From Chromobotia macracanthus (lineage: Eukaryota; Chordata; Actinopteri; Cypriniformes; Botiidae): 64,000 nucleotides of DNA. The notes under the pieces were generated by a model, which worked only from the letters and a program-made list of their open reading frames with translations, ran no database searches and was not told the DNA's origin. The position numbers and the translations under genes are program-made. Every line of letters starts with the position of its first letter. Position 1 is the stretch's first letter. Shown one piece after another: positions 1 through 12,719 of the stretch. Location of the stretch: NCBI GenBank assembly GCA_036877525.1, contig JAZGTH010000007.1, forward strand, positions 6,633,501-6,697,500, written 5' to 3'.

Positions 1-1380
1 CATATGTATGTCCCTTGGAGGTTTTCTTTTAATTGCAACACTGAATACTGTCACATTAATCGCACAGATATTATGAAGGCATTTTATGTGCATGCTGAAA
101 TCATCTGTAATGACTGAGCAAGTGAGTAATAAAAGTTAAGAATAAATCGAAAATTGATGAGGATGATTCACATCTGCTGAAGGCAAAAATTGCAAGGTAA
201 GAAAATGAGCAAAAAAGTAATAAAATTCTACATTTAAATTTTAATTTTGACCATAATTTACCCATGGTGAGCTGCCATGCTTACGTGTCAGCTTTTAATA
301 ATTCAGCATTAGGTTTAAATAATTAAATCCGGATTTAAAAAGTAGATATTGCATTTTGAAAATTTAAAGACATGAGAAATAAACACAGCTGGGATTCTGT
401 ATGTGTGATTAATGCTGCTGAGTCTGACATTTGACACTTACACAATCAAGCTTTAATTACCTGAAAACTGCACTTTATCTGTGAGCCTTCAGATTTCAAT
501 AAACTAATAATACATTATAAATTGCTCATTTTTGCAATCCCACTCCTATGGTTTCAGACACGGTAAGAAAGTCCAATACTGACTGGGAATCCACAGTTTT
601 TTTTGTCCGGAAAAATAACTTTTGCAACCCATTACGTTTCTATAAATACATGAATAGAGAGTCCATCATTTACTGATAAGCGTTGTTTGCTTTTGCAATA
701 AAACAAACTAGTTGGATGAGTTTGCGTGTGTTATTACTTTTCCACAGCTGCATCAGTTTTACTGCTTCCATTAAGCCAAAGCCTCGCTGTTTGCTCAGAA
801 TCACTCAGACCTAACAGGTAATTGGTTTTACTGTGAGAAGAGGGCTGTGTGGATAGACTGTGTACCCCTGCGAGAAGACCGAAGTAACTTGTGTTTATTG
901 GGAAAGATCTGGCACGGCAGTGGGAATATCAACAGAGTTAAGCATAGGCTACGACAATAATCTGGGTAAATGAGCAATAAAGCAGTCTTCAGAGACGGAA
1001 CGAGGCTACATGGAGGTGAAGGGGTTCGAAATGCTGCAGCAGGCCTGCACTGACTCATCCTGTGAGGGTAGGTGTAAAGAACAGGGCTTTTAGCAGGACC
1101 TCACGGCGCGAAGGAACAATAACCATTGACACCTAATCATTACACCCACCACTGATAGATGTGTTATTACTGAGGGTGGAAGTAATTAAATGGAGCCGTC
1201 AAGTCAAGGAATGCAATTTGGGAATCGCTTTGGGAAGTGCAGGTTACCTTTTGCCTGTGGTGTGTAGCATTATGTTGGTGTATCACTTTCTGAAGTTGAG
1301 CAAGAAAGAGAAAAAAACAGAATGTTGGTTGAATTCACTTCTGTTGAGCTGTTGAAATGCTCACTCACAACATGAAATGC
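1..1380. other. non-coding flank, no proven gene
   Basis: No crystallin similarity and no convincing long coding region. A short open stretch from an ATG at 1010 to a possible donor GTAGGT at 1068 is treated under findings. The rest is AT-rich unique sequence. Confidence 0.5.
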
Positions 1381-1544
1381 TGTGGCGCAGAAGGTTGTGT
1401 ACTCACCCTTGGTGTGTACAAGAGTTGCTGGCTTGTGGGGACCTGCATTTGAGACTGGCCTGGGTTATGTCTGATACTGTTTCTCTTGCTCTCGCCTGCT
1501 TTCCTGTCTGACTCCACTGTTCTATAAAAAGGCTAAAAAAATAA
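1381..1544 (+). mobile_element. tRNA-derived SINE
   Basis: An A-box-like TGGCGCAGAAGGTTGTG lies near 1383 and a degenerate B-box-like CATTTGAGACTGGC about 60 bases later. A pyrimidine-rich body follows (TCTCGCCTGCTTTCCTGTCT) and the copy ends in an A-rich tail near 1530-1544. This order and wording match a SINE type common in teleost genomes. The family name is from memory only and is not given. Confidence 0.6.
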
Positions 1545-2681
1545 ACGATAGCTGTGCTGAGTGTGCCTGTGTTTTATTTTCCTGTAATATCATGCATATT
1601 TAATGAACTCCCTTGTTATTTAATAAGCTTCTCTGCTTCCATGGAAATATAGTAGTTTTTCTTTTTAAGCTGCAATCCGTTACTTTTTGGCTAAAAATGA
1701 ACAAAAAGCAGTTATTGAGCAAGTACATCACAGATCAGTGTTCAACACAATCTCTTTACCCTGACTCACAACAGTAAGTTTATAATAATGATTTAAAATT
1801 TGAGCAATCGGGTCGGATTTTGTCAGTAAACAGAAAGAAGATCCGGCTACTATATTGCCTGCAGCGTTTGCAGCTTGTTCTTACAGCAGTTGTTTAGAAT
1901 TTAAACTTGTCATTCATGTTAAGAAAATAACTGCAAAATTGTAACCTACAATTTTATGTTTCAAACAGAGATGGCGGTATAGAGGCAAAAGTTACAGGTT
2001 GCAGCTTTAATGGCCTAAAAAGGACATGAATTATTGAGTTTAGCTGTCCCTGCTATTCATAAACATCTGGCCTTACAGAGATGATGGCTGTGTCCAAAAG
2101 CTGGAAACATTCTGCCTGCAAGGAGTTAAAAAAGAAGGGAACAACACACATCTGAATCTGATGATTACATCATGACTAAGATGCTTTGATCATGATGTAT
2201 TTCAGCAGTTAAAAGAATAAAAACTACATAATTGAGGCTGTTAACAGAAGTATAGATATTTACAAATGTCTGTTTTTAACTTTTAACTTTCTAATCAGGC
2301 CTGGAAATCAGGGTGGGTGGTGGTGGGTGCTCGGGATGGCTGAATCCAGGAAGCGAAGCGGAAGGAGTTCCAGTTTAAAATGTAGAGGATTTCCACAGCC
2401 TCCAATGGTATCACAAAATCTAACATATCAGAATCAGAACATCACATTCTGAATCAGAACATCTAACATCAGAACACTAACATGTGTCCCCAGCTAGGGT
2501 TCCTCCAATGAATCTTGCCCATTTCCACCACTGCTTTAATGTACTGATCAACAGGCCAGAGAGAGGCCTACTGCTAAAAGGCTGTCAAAACAGTTAAACT
2601 TGTTTAAAACTACTCTCTTCACTTACTAATTTGCAGGTTTTACATGTGTACAGTAAATGGTGGCATCATCTGTCACATGCT
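1545..2681. other. non-coding, short local repeats
   Basis: No gene seen. At 2427-2482 the word ATCAGAACA with close variants recurs four times, a small degenerate tandem repeat. Confidence 0.45.
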
Positions 2682-2772
2682 GGATATCTCAATTGGTAGA
2701 CAAGCTGCCAGCAATACCAGCTGACCGTAAATTGCCTTAAATAAAAGTGTTTGCCATGTACATAAATGTAAT
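2682..2772 (+). mobile_element. degenerate SINE, internally deleted
   Basis: An A-box-like CTCAATTGGTAGA at 2688-2700 is followed almost directly by a tail, ATAAAAGTGTTTGCCATGTA then CATAAATGTAAT. That tail aligns with the tail of the copies at 20523-20673 and 58733-58868. The B-box part is missing, so this is a decayed, shortened copy. Confidence 0.5.
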
Positions 2773-5700
2773 AGGATGACGATTACAGCAGTATATTTAA
2801 AAATATGTGACAACTTCTGACACAAAATGTAAAACTAAATTATTGAAGTCTATGATCACAATTTAAGTCTAGGTTTTTAACAACCATGTGGGTTAATGTA
2901 ACCTAATCCATGTTTTCCCCTGAATTATATAATTACTACATAATTTGGCATAATATGAAGCCCAGACTGGGCTGGAATAGATCAAAGTAATGTGTAATGA
3001 GAAATGTGAAAGTTCATGTAAGTTAATGAGCATGACATGCATATATCAACAGATCATTTCCTAAAAACATTTCCTGTTCTTTCTCTTTCTTGTTATTGAT
3101 ATATTCCAGCTTCCTCTCTGTAAATATACACCTTGGACACCTCTCATCCCTGTAAATATGATACAAATGTGATTAGAAAGCCTCTTGGGCTCATTATGGA
3201 GGACTTAATTACCAGTCATAGACGAAAAGGTAAAATCCATCCAAATGATCCAACTAGTTTTCACTCACATGATTTGTAATACAGAAAATACTGAGAAGGC
3301 TTCTGCTACCAATTGATCTGATACTCACGTTTTCATGTAAATGAAGAGGAAAGATAGCAGGGAAAATGATGCCCGTCTTTACACCTTCACAGAGAATATA
3401 GGGACTTGGAATGCTAGTAAAATTCCCAGCGGACAAAAGCATAATATTGTCGTGGGTGTCAGGTGCGATAGATGTTTGTCATCATTAACAACATTAATCC
3501 TCTATGTGACTCTTTTTCCAGCCAAATTACTTTATGAGGACCTGAGCTTTAATTAATTTTAATGTTTTAAACCATGATTTTTATATCATAATGTTTTAAA
3601 TCATTATTCTATTTTATTTTATTCAATGTGTTTGATAAAGACATATACAATTTTGTTGGTTGGTTGTGATTTAACTAGACAGGGTTTGTCTATTGTTATG
3701 AATTAACTGAAGACAATTAATTTCTTTACAGGTTTTGTAAAACAGTCTGTTTATTTGGGGAATTATCCTAGGAAGCTGTTGGGCCAAGATGAGAGGTGAT
3801 GTAAAAGCTTGACAAGTAACTTGAATTGGTGCATTTGCATTGATTTTTCAGGTGCAATGAACACGTACATAAAGGAAGCTGTTGAAAGAAATTAATTTTG
3901 TAGCATTTTTAACCTTATGTTGCTATAAATTTGGCATATAAGTGAATGTTGCAATGCAACAAATTTATTAAAAGGCTACAGTGTTGTATAGTAATGCCCT
4001 AAGTAGCTCGGTAAAGCAGTCATAATTGTGCTTTATTGCACCTACATTATTTGTTTACATTATTAATAATGTATATTATTTTCCTTACTCAAAGACACTG
4101 CTTCATTAGTGTTATAGGACTCATAAATACAGATACAGACTCATAAATCAGAGAAGCTGCATGTGAAGCAGACGGCCTGATGACAGTCCACACAATTAGA
4201 CCTCTTTCTGCCTGACATCAAATCACCAAATATGTAGTTTGTTTAGTTCACTGTGTTCCACAGAAAAAAACATTTGACAATGCTCGTTTTCCATCTTTCA
4301 TCATTAGCACCAAAATTATACATAAAGAAAAAACACAGCATCCCGGAAAGATATTTTTGTAAAGGTAAATTTAAAAAAAAATGTGTCAGAAATAAAAAGG
4401 TACCTCACTTGAATGTTGCAATTTATATATGTGTGAACATTGCCCAGGAGAAATTGCTTTAGAAAAATTAATGCCTAACATAAAATGAATACCTTCTGAT
4501 AAAACAGAGGAAACTAACACAGATTACCCAGATTATTAATTAAACAAGAGCTAAACTGATATATTTCACATATCTTTACACTTACAGGAGAATACTTCTT
4601 TTTGCCCCTGCGTTTGACGTTTTTTCACTGTGCCCAGTTCACAGGTCAACATAACATGCTTCAAGGACAATAAAGACAATTTCAGTGACATATGGAAAAT
4701 CATGTATTCCCGTTTTAATTTGTTAGAGTTAAGCTCTCTAACTGCCATCACCTATCTACACCTACTGTATACTGCGTGCAGGATTACCTTCATTCATCTC
4801 AGAGAAAGACTTTGTCTACTGTGATGAAAAATATCTGCTGGATTACATATGGGATGGAAACTTTAAAGACATAGGACAAACTTAAGGTCAGGCTTATGGA
4901 TACCAATCTATCTCAAGCTGTTATGACAACCTTGGAAGAAACATTGTGAGATGATCTGTGCCTGTATATATTGTGTTTAGTATCAAGAGACACCCCTCTG
5001 TCAAACACTACTACATAATGCCCACGACTGTCTGCACATGCATAAAATATAATACTCCACTAAGCAACAACAATAAAGGTAAATGGAAACAAGCACGATC
5101 CCACATCCTTTTGTCTCTCTGATTGTTTTCTCATTTGTTTCTCATTGTTTTCTCTATGGACCTGTTAAAGAAAAGGAGCCCGAGGTTGCAGCGTGATGCT
5201 CCAATTGTAAATCATTGTCATGCAGCAAGCAGCTTACTGCTCTGCGCAGAGCAATGATGAAACAAGAGCTAAAAATAGCAACCTCCCAGGATCCCCCTCA
5301 GCCCAGCACTGTAAACATCTCATTCCTGAAAGGGTCTTGGGAAAAGTACTGCATCTGCAAGCCTTTAAAACCAGTGTGCTTCTTTCTAAAGTGTTTCACA
5401 ATGATAAATATACAGCAAAATCCTACAATAAACAGTTTTAGAAAATGGTTATACATCTGGCCACATGAGTAGACAATACAAAGGTTTAAGGATGTGATGT
5501 CCACCCCACTTAGAAAGCTTAGTAGTTCCTTACGTTATAAATTATGACTCTCATGCTTAATATTATGAATGCGTGCAGAAAATTGAGAAAATGACCTTCA
5601 TAATACCTCTTATTGCTTTCCATTTAATAAAAATCTATCTAGGCCCACAACACAAAAGCCTCATGGATAATACATATCACAATAACACAGAAAAAGCGAC

Positions 5701-6466
5701 AAAACACAACATGAAATTGTCACACGAATAGTGTGTCAATGTCAACAGTTTCCGTTCAGTTTCGTCAATTAAAGCGCTATTTGCAATTTATATACATCTA
5801 TGTATCTAATAATCTGTGTATCTAATAATTATTGATAGAGATAATCCACAGTGAAAGATAAAGACAACAGTTAACCTACCCAGAGATTCATTCAGTGTCC
5901 TCATCTCTTCAGCGGGACTCACTGGAGTCGTGACTCCGGCTGTGTCTCAAAACCTAGTGACCTGCCTATCTAGGCAGCATATCTGGATATATCAGCCATC
6001 GTATCGAGTCAGCTAAGATCAGGGTTTATAAATTGAGATGACTTCGTACACGCCTACTGTATGATATACCAAAAACGCTGCAGGTATTGATATGGGAAAA
6101 TGCCGTGTAGGTACTGCAGACAGATTGTAGGTTTTGCAACACATCCTCCATCCGCTGCTGCAATTTAAAGATCTGTCAAAGAAACATTGACTTCGCTTTA
6201 AGTAGTAAAGTCGTTTCAGGGCTCGTTAATAATGTAATATGTAAATATTGAAATAAAAGAATAAATTAATAATAAAAGAATAAAACATCGTTTTCGTCTT
6301 TTTCTCTTGCTTTTACTTCTTTTAACGACGAACAACTACCGTGTTTAATTCACTAGTGTAGGCCTGCCTTATCGTAAAGAATCTGTACATTTGATACAGT
6401 TTTCATATTAGCCATCCGTTTCCATCCCGTAATATTCTCCGTGGGGATTTGTGTACTGTAACTTAC
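2773..6466. other. non-coding stretch, nothing proven
   Basis: Short open frames on both strands show no recognisable domain. Three minus-strand pieces end at good splice-donor matches (near 3340, 4580 and 5300), but their order does not build one gene. Around 5940-5980 the words TGTGTCTCAAAACCTAGTGA and CTAGGCAGCAT resemble a dispersed teleost repeat. Confidence 0.4.
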
Positions 6467-6586
6467 GTATGACAGTAAAATCACTTTTAATGTTATGTAG
6501 ACAGACGGTCGTGGGGTTTCGGGTACGAGATTTCGTGACAGGCATGTTGCCGCCAAGGTGAAGATGACAAGAATATTGGTTACCAT
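6467..6586 (-). CDS. candidate first coding exon, signal-peptide-like
   Basis: On the minus strand an ATG at 6586-6584 opens 40 codons that begin with a hydrophobic run (MVTNILVIFTLAATCLS), like a signal peptide or membrane anchor. The stretch ends exactly at a perfect donor, TAC|GTAAGT, at 6467/6466 in phase 0. No domain is recognised and no convincing downstream exon was assembled between here and position 1. It could be chance. It is listed because start, hydrophobic segment, donor and upstream promoter-like motifs occur together. Confidence 0.25.
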
Positions 6587-6843
6587 GGTAATGGTTCCGT
6601 GCCCCACGTCATCACGCAGCCGCTCTGTTGAGTCCTTTACTCCAAGGTTATTGTTTGTAAAGTTAATAACGCTGCCTGCGTCCACAAATGTAAATTTAAT
6701 TTGAGAAATAGGATTTGTAAAACAAATGTCAGTCAACGTCTTAAAATAGATCCGTGGTGACCTGTTTAATATCACACACTGTCTCTCCTGTCTTCCTTAG
6801 CGTTGCTGGATGTCATCTGCTGTACAGCAGTGCATTGTGGGAA
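6579..6843 (-). promoter_or_regulatory. promoter-like patch (RFX, CRE, ZNF143-type motifs)
   Basis: The palindrome GTTACCATGGTAAT at 6579-6592 fits the RFX X-box. ACGTCA at 6606-6611 is a CRE half-site. CAGTGCATTGTGGGAA at 6828-6843 fits the inverse of a ZNF143/Staf site. The patch has more CpG than its surroundings. Together these suggest a housekeeping or ciliary-type promoter, an inference from motifs only. Confidence 0.3.
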
Positions 6844-6850
6844 CTTTTGA

Positions 6851-9800
6851 ACATAGTAAATATTAGAAGATCATAGTTTAATAATAATAATAACAACAAC
6901 ACTAACACCAACAAAACACAACAATACACTACTGGCAACCCCTTATCTTCTAAATACAATGCTGCCCTCCAATGGTCAAAAAATAAACAAATAAACTCAA
7001 AAGACTGCACTTAGCACGTGTAAGGAAGCCCTAACTTTATAATATAAATTGTTTAAAGTTTTTATTTAAAACATTTAAAACTATTGAAATTGATCTAGTT
7101 TACAGTTCCTGTTTTTCCTCAGCTTTATTCCCAATCCCTGTTGGCCATAGGTGATTGTGAGAAAAGTGTGTGGAAGGAGGGATGTTGTTTTTTTAGGATT
7201 GAGAAGCCTCCTGTATTTGTAACAGATTTATTACAGCACTAGGTGGGTCATCTACCTCAGGCCAAGACCCATAATTAAAGTCCCAGCATGCCATTCTGTG
7301 CCAGGTGTACCGTCAATCTGTCTGTCATCACCAGCCTTTAGCTCAGGTCTCCAACCAACTGGCCCATTTCATAACAAGTCCTAATTCTATCGTAACAAAG
7401 AATGAAATTATTAAGATCTATATATACACACACAACACAACCTATTGTCCTTAAACAAAACTAAGCAAGTCAGTTTGTTTAACAATAAATTGCCTTAACA
7501 ATTCATTTAAAGCATGTTGCAATACAGGTAATAAGTCCACAGCATTTTAATAAAGCTGTGCATTTTCTAATAGCAAAATACTCTCCAGAGGTAAAAAAAA
7601 AAAGAAAAGAAAAGTAATGTTAAAATGTTAAAAAATAAAGAAAGGATTTTGCAAACCTCTTATTTTATAAAACCTATATTTAATAGAACACAGGAAATAA
7701 CTAGCAATACTATCCAAACCACATCTAGTTCAAAACATCTTTATGTGTATACAATTGTTGCATATGTATACGATTGTTGCATTTTACAGCACTCAAGGCA
7801 ACACTTTAAACTTTATTAAACTGTTAAACTTTAATAAAGTCAGATTTTCAAAGAGATGAATAGTGTGGTGGTTTTACTCCGGCACTCTCTATCCCCTCTG
7901 ACTCTGTTGCCATTTCCTTACAAGGCAATTGCCATGTTTATTTTTACATTCTTTTCATAAGATTAAAGTAATTCCTTTCAGCTGTGGACCTGTATCAGTG
8001 ACTCAGAGGTTTAAAAATAGTCCAGCTATGTGGGACGGAAAAAGTCATTCTGGAAGCATTAAGCAAAAGTAAAACGTAATTTACATGCTAAAAGTTTAAC
8101 TGCAAGGACAAAGGCCATCTACTAGGCCAGAAGTACGGCACAGAAATTTTCCCTCTTTCTCAGAATGATGTGTATGTTAGTACAATATAACATTACTACA
8201 GTTTTTTTGCGGAAAGTAATAATATAATTAACTGAATATAAATGATATTATATATAAGTTGTTTTCTAGAAGCATGTTTAATATTTTAATCCTTGCCATT
8301 CATAAGATGTCTCCATCTTTTAACAGTGTTATAACATATCAGCAGGGGTCTCACAATGACCTTGCAGTCCCTCATCGCAGCTGCCAGGTAATTAACACCT
8401 GCACATATTTCGCTAACTTGTTAATTTAAAGCTGCACATGATTACAGATGATAAATCAAATATGTTCCTCATCAACTAAAGTGACTCAAGTGACTCAAGC
8501 AGGTGAAAGTATAAGAAAGTTTGTAGCTGTGGTTTCAGCTATTAATGCACAGATCTGGACCTCACTTATATTCCCATAGGAACCTAAAACTTTCACTGAG
8601 ATTTTACTGAGATCTTCAGAGGTTTCTCCTAGACAGCAATAAGATAAAATGGAGCGCAATTGGAGATGGTATCTTAAACCTTGTGATTGAATGTGATAGA
8701 TTTTCTCCTACGTAATCTCTAAAGTTTCAAAAGACTGAACTCAGACCAAGGTCTGCAAAAAAGGTCAAACATTTCAAAATTAATTCAAACAATTCACATG
8801 AACTGTGCTATCCAATAACTGTTTACAGCTGTATACTGTAACTGTATAACTTATACTCTACATTTTAGCTTTATTTTTTCCGTTTACAGCTGAAGTGCAA
8901 AGATCATTACAACACGTTCAACATTACAACATCTCTGAATTACTACACAGTTTTCTGAAATACTTCACTAGCGTTTTGTAGGGGACACTCATTTGACTCT
9001 ACAGGACATACAGAATGAGAACTACACATGAAACAAAAGTTACACACTGACTGCCAGAAGGGAGTGCTGTCGGGCTTACTGAATAACTACCAGTAAGTGA
9101 ACTTTATGAACTGTCCTTTTATTCAATGCTGGATGCCTATGGAGCAATCTGGATCAGCAGAGACATACTGTCCTGTGGGCCCATAGGTGGAAAAGTGCTT
9201 GCTGGTGGTCTTTGTGCAGATACAACAACAATGTTGTTTCAGCATAGGCTTGCCCCTCTCTGGCCTGCATCAGCAATGTGGGACTCCGGGTATATGCTGG
9301 ACTCTAACTGGCAAAAATCCTGACTCATCAGCTTGGCCTGAACTATTGTATGGGGAGATTTACCAGAGTCTATTAACCAGAAACTGCATGCTCTCTGTAC
9401 TTACACAAATACACAAGCACCTAGTCCTTTAAACAGACACATTGTTGAACACATAAAAGTGTGGTATTCCTGTTCATGTGAATAGGATGTAAACTATTTG
9501 GAAAAACAAAACAGAATTCCACACCCCAGTTTCCAGTGTTGGTACAGCCTAACCTGAGGAGCCAGTTTATTCAGGCCATTTATTTCTATGTGTACCATTG
9601 TCAAATATATTTTAATTAATTGTTCATGTCATTATTTTACATGTTTGCTATGTGTGACAATACTTGAAACATGTAAAGGAATTTGTTTTGTGTGTTAATA
9701 CAAATGTCCCACTGTTAACAGAGGTATACATTTTGTTGTTTTGATACTGTAGGATGTAGAATGTAGGACACACAAAAACACAATAAACCAACAGAGGGAA

Positions 9801-9984
9801 GTATTGACCGATATAACTGCAGCTGGTATGGGACGAAAATCAATAGACAGCACTAGTTACAACAGTAGTTATAATTTATGATACAAACCATTACACTGTT
9901 TAAAATAAGTAAATGAACTTATTTAGTTATTTAATTATTTATACAAAACAGGAGGCATGAGTTCACATGAGCTTAGTGTCATTG
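6851..9984. other. non-coding, nothing proven
   Basis: AT-rich sequence with a short AAT/AAC repeat near 6880-6912. Open frames near 7625, 9126 and 9187 are short and without recognisable content. No RNA gene seen. Confidence 0.45.
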
Positions 9985-10019
9985 TTTATTAAGTAGTTAA
10001 GGAACGATCATCGAAAGAC

Positions 10020-11008
10020 CTAAAACTCCTGAACATGGCGAATGGAGCCAACTGTGGGATGTGTGGCATTCCAGTCAGTGAAGCGGCGGTACTCGCCTCT
10101 CTCCAACAAATACTGACGTCCCCTATAGTTGGGAAGTTCAAAGAAGACCCAGGCTCCATCTAGAACATTGCAGGAATGAATCTCGCGGTGACGAAAGCGG
10201 TCATAGACCGAGGGCCAGTCCTCAGTGCACTCCATAACCTGTCCCTGGAAGTCAGGGCGCTCATGTAGACGAATACGGTAAATGCCAGTATTCTACAAAA
10301 GAGATTATTGACATTTTAAACAGATTACATTTGTTTCATGTAGGCCACCCAGTAAAAAAGAGATAAATCGGTTTTGTGGCAGAAATACATATGAATGAAT
10401 GATCAGTTTGTGGGTTTGTTTAGATTTTTGGGTAGTGTACAAGAACTTTTGGTTCTATGGTTGCTTAAAATAATACTAATAGGGAAAATACACTATTCAA
10501 AATGTGTTCCCGACCTTTTCTATATGACTGAGGGTGCCTTTCTTTTGTGATAGGACTGTGTGCCAATGTATGCAATTTAAAAAAGACAGTGGCTGTTTTG
10601 CTGCAGGGAAAAAAGAAGGCCAAGGAGCCCACCTAAGAATCTCCAAACAGGAATGACTTACATTTCGCACCATACGGCAAGACCTGATAGAGTCATTGAA
10701 GCCCAACCAGCGCTGGTAGTCGGGGTACTCTCCCCTGGTTAGGACGTACTGGCAGCCCATGAAGTTTGGACGCTCATACAAAACCCAGCAGCCACTCTCA
10801 ACTCGGATGGAGTTACAGCGACTCAGATGGGAAGACAGCTCTGGGCAGTCCATGCTGCATTCAAAGGAACGTCCCTGGAAATTTCTGTCCTCATAAAACA
10901 CGATCTGTGTATGAGGAGAGACAGTGGACGAGATATAAACACAGATGAACCTGAGGAGAAGGCCATAAATTTAGTTTATGAAAGTAAAATATTTCTTACT
11001 TTTCCCAT
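10020..11008 (-). CDS. crygs: gamma-S-like crystallin (gene A)
   Basis: Structural lens protein with two beta-gamma domains and four Greek key motifs. Exons on the minus strand: exon 1 11008-11000 (ATGGGAAAA, donor GTAAGA), exon 2 10904-10662 (243 bp), exon 3 10292-10020 (273 bp with stop), all phase 0, giving 174 residues. The N-domain starts MGKIVFYEDRNFQGRSFEC and keeps the paired-Trp style CQYVL...DYQRWLGFNDSIRSC. The C-domain has HREIHSCNVLDGAWVFFEL, PNYRGRQYLL and a late DW, features of gamma-S rather than the Met-rich gamma-M genes next door. Intron 2 is 369 bp. A minus-strand AATAAA lies at 9990-9985. It shares its strand with gene B. The gamma-S assignment is by motif memory and could instead be another Trp-bearing fish gamma type. 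Confidence 0.88.
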
Positions 11009-11078
11009 TCTGTTCATGTTTGGGGCTAACTTCTTTCCTGTTGATGTATGCTGTGTATTGAAAGTGCAAGGAGCGAGA

Positions 11079-11123
11079 TTTATATGTTTCATGTTGAATT
11101 GCTATGCCAGGCAAATCATTGTT
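11079..11123 (-). promoter_or_regulatory. gene A TATA box and Sox-like site
   Basis: TATAAA on the minus strand at 11084-11079 is 70 bases before the ATG. CATTGTT on the plus strand (AACAATG on the minus) lies at 11117-11123. Confidence 0.55.
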
Positions 11124-12700
11124 ATAGCAACAGCTGATACTGCGATTGTTTCTAGATCGTACCTGCAGATTTATGCAGTGGCAATTGAATGGATCCCTGA
11201 TCTTTCGATCCTAAATGGCTGATTCCAGAAAATATTTATTGGGCCAATTAAATTGTTGTCCAGCTGCTGATACTGGCATAGTTAATGCAGCATTGGCTTC
11301 TAGCCACACGTACATATTAACACCTGCTTTAGAATGCGTTTGTTTGTACACCCCACCCTGAACTTCATTTTACAATTCATTGTACAGTTGGTTCACTATG
11401 ATTCCACACTAACAAAGAAACTTTTTGTGCTATAATAATGATCTGATACAATAACAGTATCTGACAGGCTATACATTTTATTTTTTAACTGTAACATATG
11501 TGTGTTATGCAGTACAGAAATAAAACTGTAACATAATGCTATTGTGAGGTTCCTTTATTCAGTTTAACACAAAGACATTGATAAAAAAACCATCTGTCAT
11601 AAAGGCAAAGTAGACACAGATTACAAACAAGTAATGTCTGCATGTCCCTTTAGTCCTCTGTGTTGGACCTTGCAGAAGATGAATTGCTAACTATGATACA
11701 TATACTGTCACATCGCCCAGCTGCTCAATGTAAGCTAAAAGGCATTAAGACATTATAGACATAACAGTATGACTTTCTGTAAAGCTGCTTAGTTACAATC
11801 TGTACTGTGAAAAGAATATACAAATGTAATTGACATTATTCTTTGTTGCTGTCAACAGGAAACATATGATGAGACAAACGTCTTACTGACCATTTACATC
11901 TACTGCACAGGACACCTAAAAATATTTTTATATATTATTTCTTATAATTTTGATATTTTTTAAAAGCCCCACACATATCTAGACAAATGATTTAAGCAAT
12001 ATTCCTGTGATTTAAAAATGTTTTTGAACTGTGATTAGAACCATATTTAGTAGTTCTGTGAATATTAATTTTCTTGGAAATTGGCCATTTTTGTATAAAA
12101 TTGTATTATGCATCACATAAACCACAACACAGACAATGTACAAGGAACATGTTTCTGTTTATCGATACTGGAATGCCCAGCTGGAAGTCAGCACAATGTT
12201 CCTTATAATTAAGCTGAACCTTGTTTTACTGAAACGGCATTATTAGCAGATTTGCACTAAACGGTTTCTGTACATTCATAAATTTGAAGTAATTTTGAAG
12301 GCTGGTTTTGGGCCTAGTTATTTGCAAAATGCATTTAAACACATTAAATATGTTAACAAGAAGAAAGTTATTTATAGGCTCATGAACTTTACATTAAAAA
12401 AATTATCAGATATAACTATATTTACTAAGAGTTGATTGATCATTAAAAATAGGTTAAATAAAATTTATATTAAACTAACAATATAATAATACAGTTATTA
12501 ATAATACAGTTAAAAACAGTTCATTTCCAGTGTTTGTACAGGTTTGACAGAGACGAAAGTTATAGACGAAAACCTTATTTATAAGAATTAGTAATTATTG
12601 TCATATTACTTATGTTGTGTATTTTGGAACATTGTTACTGATGGCACTCAAAAAAGGGGCCAAAAAGACTTACACACAAATAAATGCCTCTTCAAATCAT
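11124..12700. other. intergenic A-B, nothing seen
   Basis: AT-rich unique sequence between two minus-strand genes. No open frame of note, no clear repeat. The end near 12701-12706 (TTTAAT on plus) may be a variant poly(A) signal of gene B. Confidence 0.45.
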
Positions 12701-12719
12701 TTTAATTGTCAATACAGTT

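Noticed and set aside
3254..5504. Minus-strand pieces ending in good donor sites near 3340 and 4580, and a membrane-like tail at 5298-5440
   Set aside because: The piece with a stop codon lies upstream of the other two, so they cannot form one gene in this order. Donor matches alone are expected by chance at this frequency.
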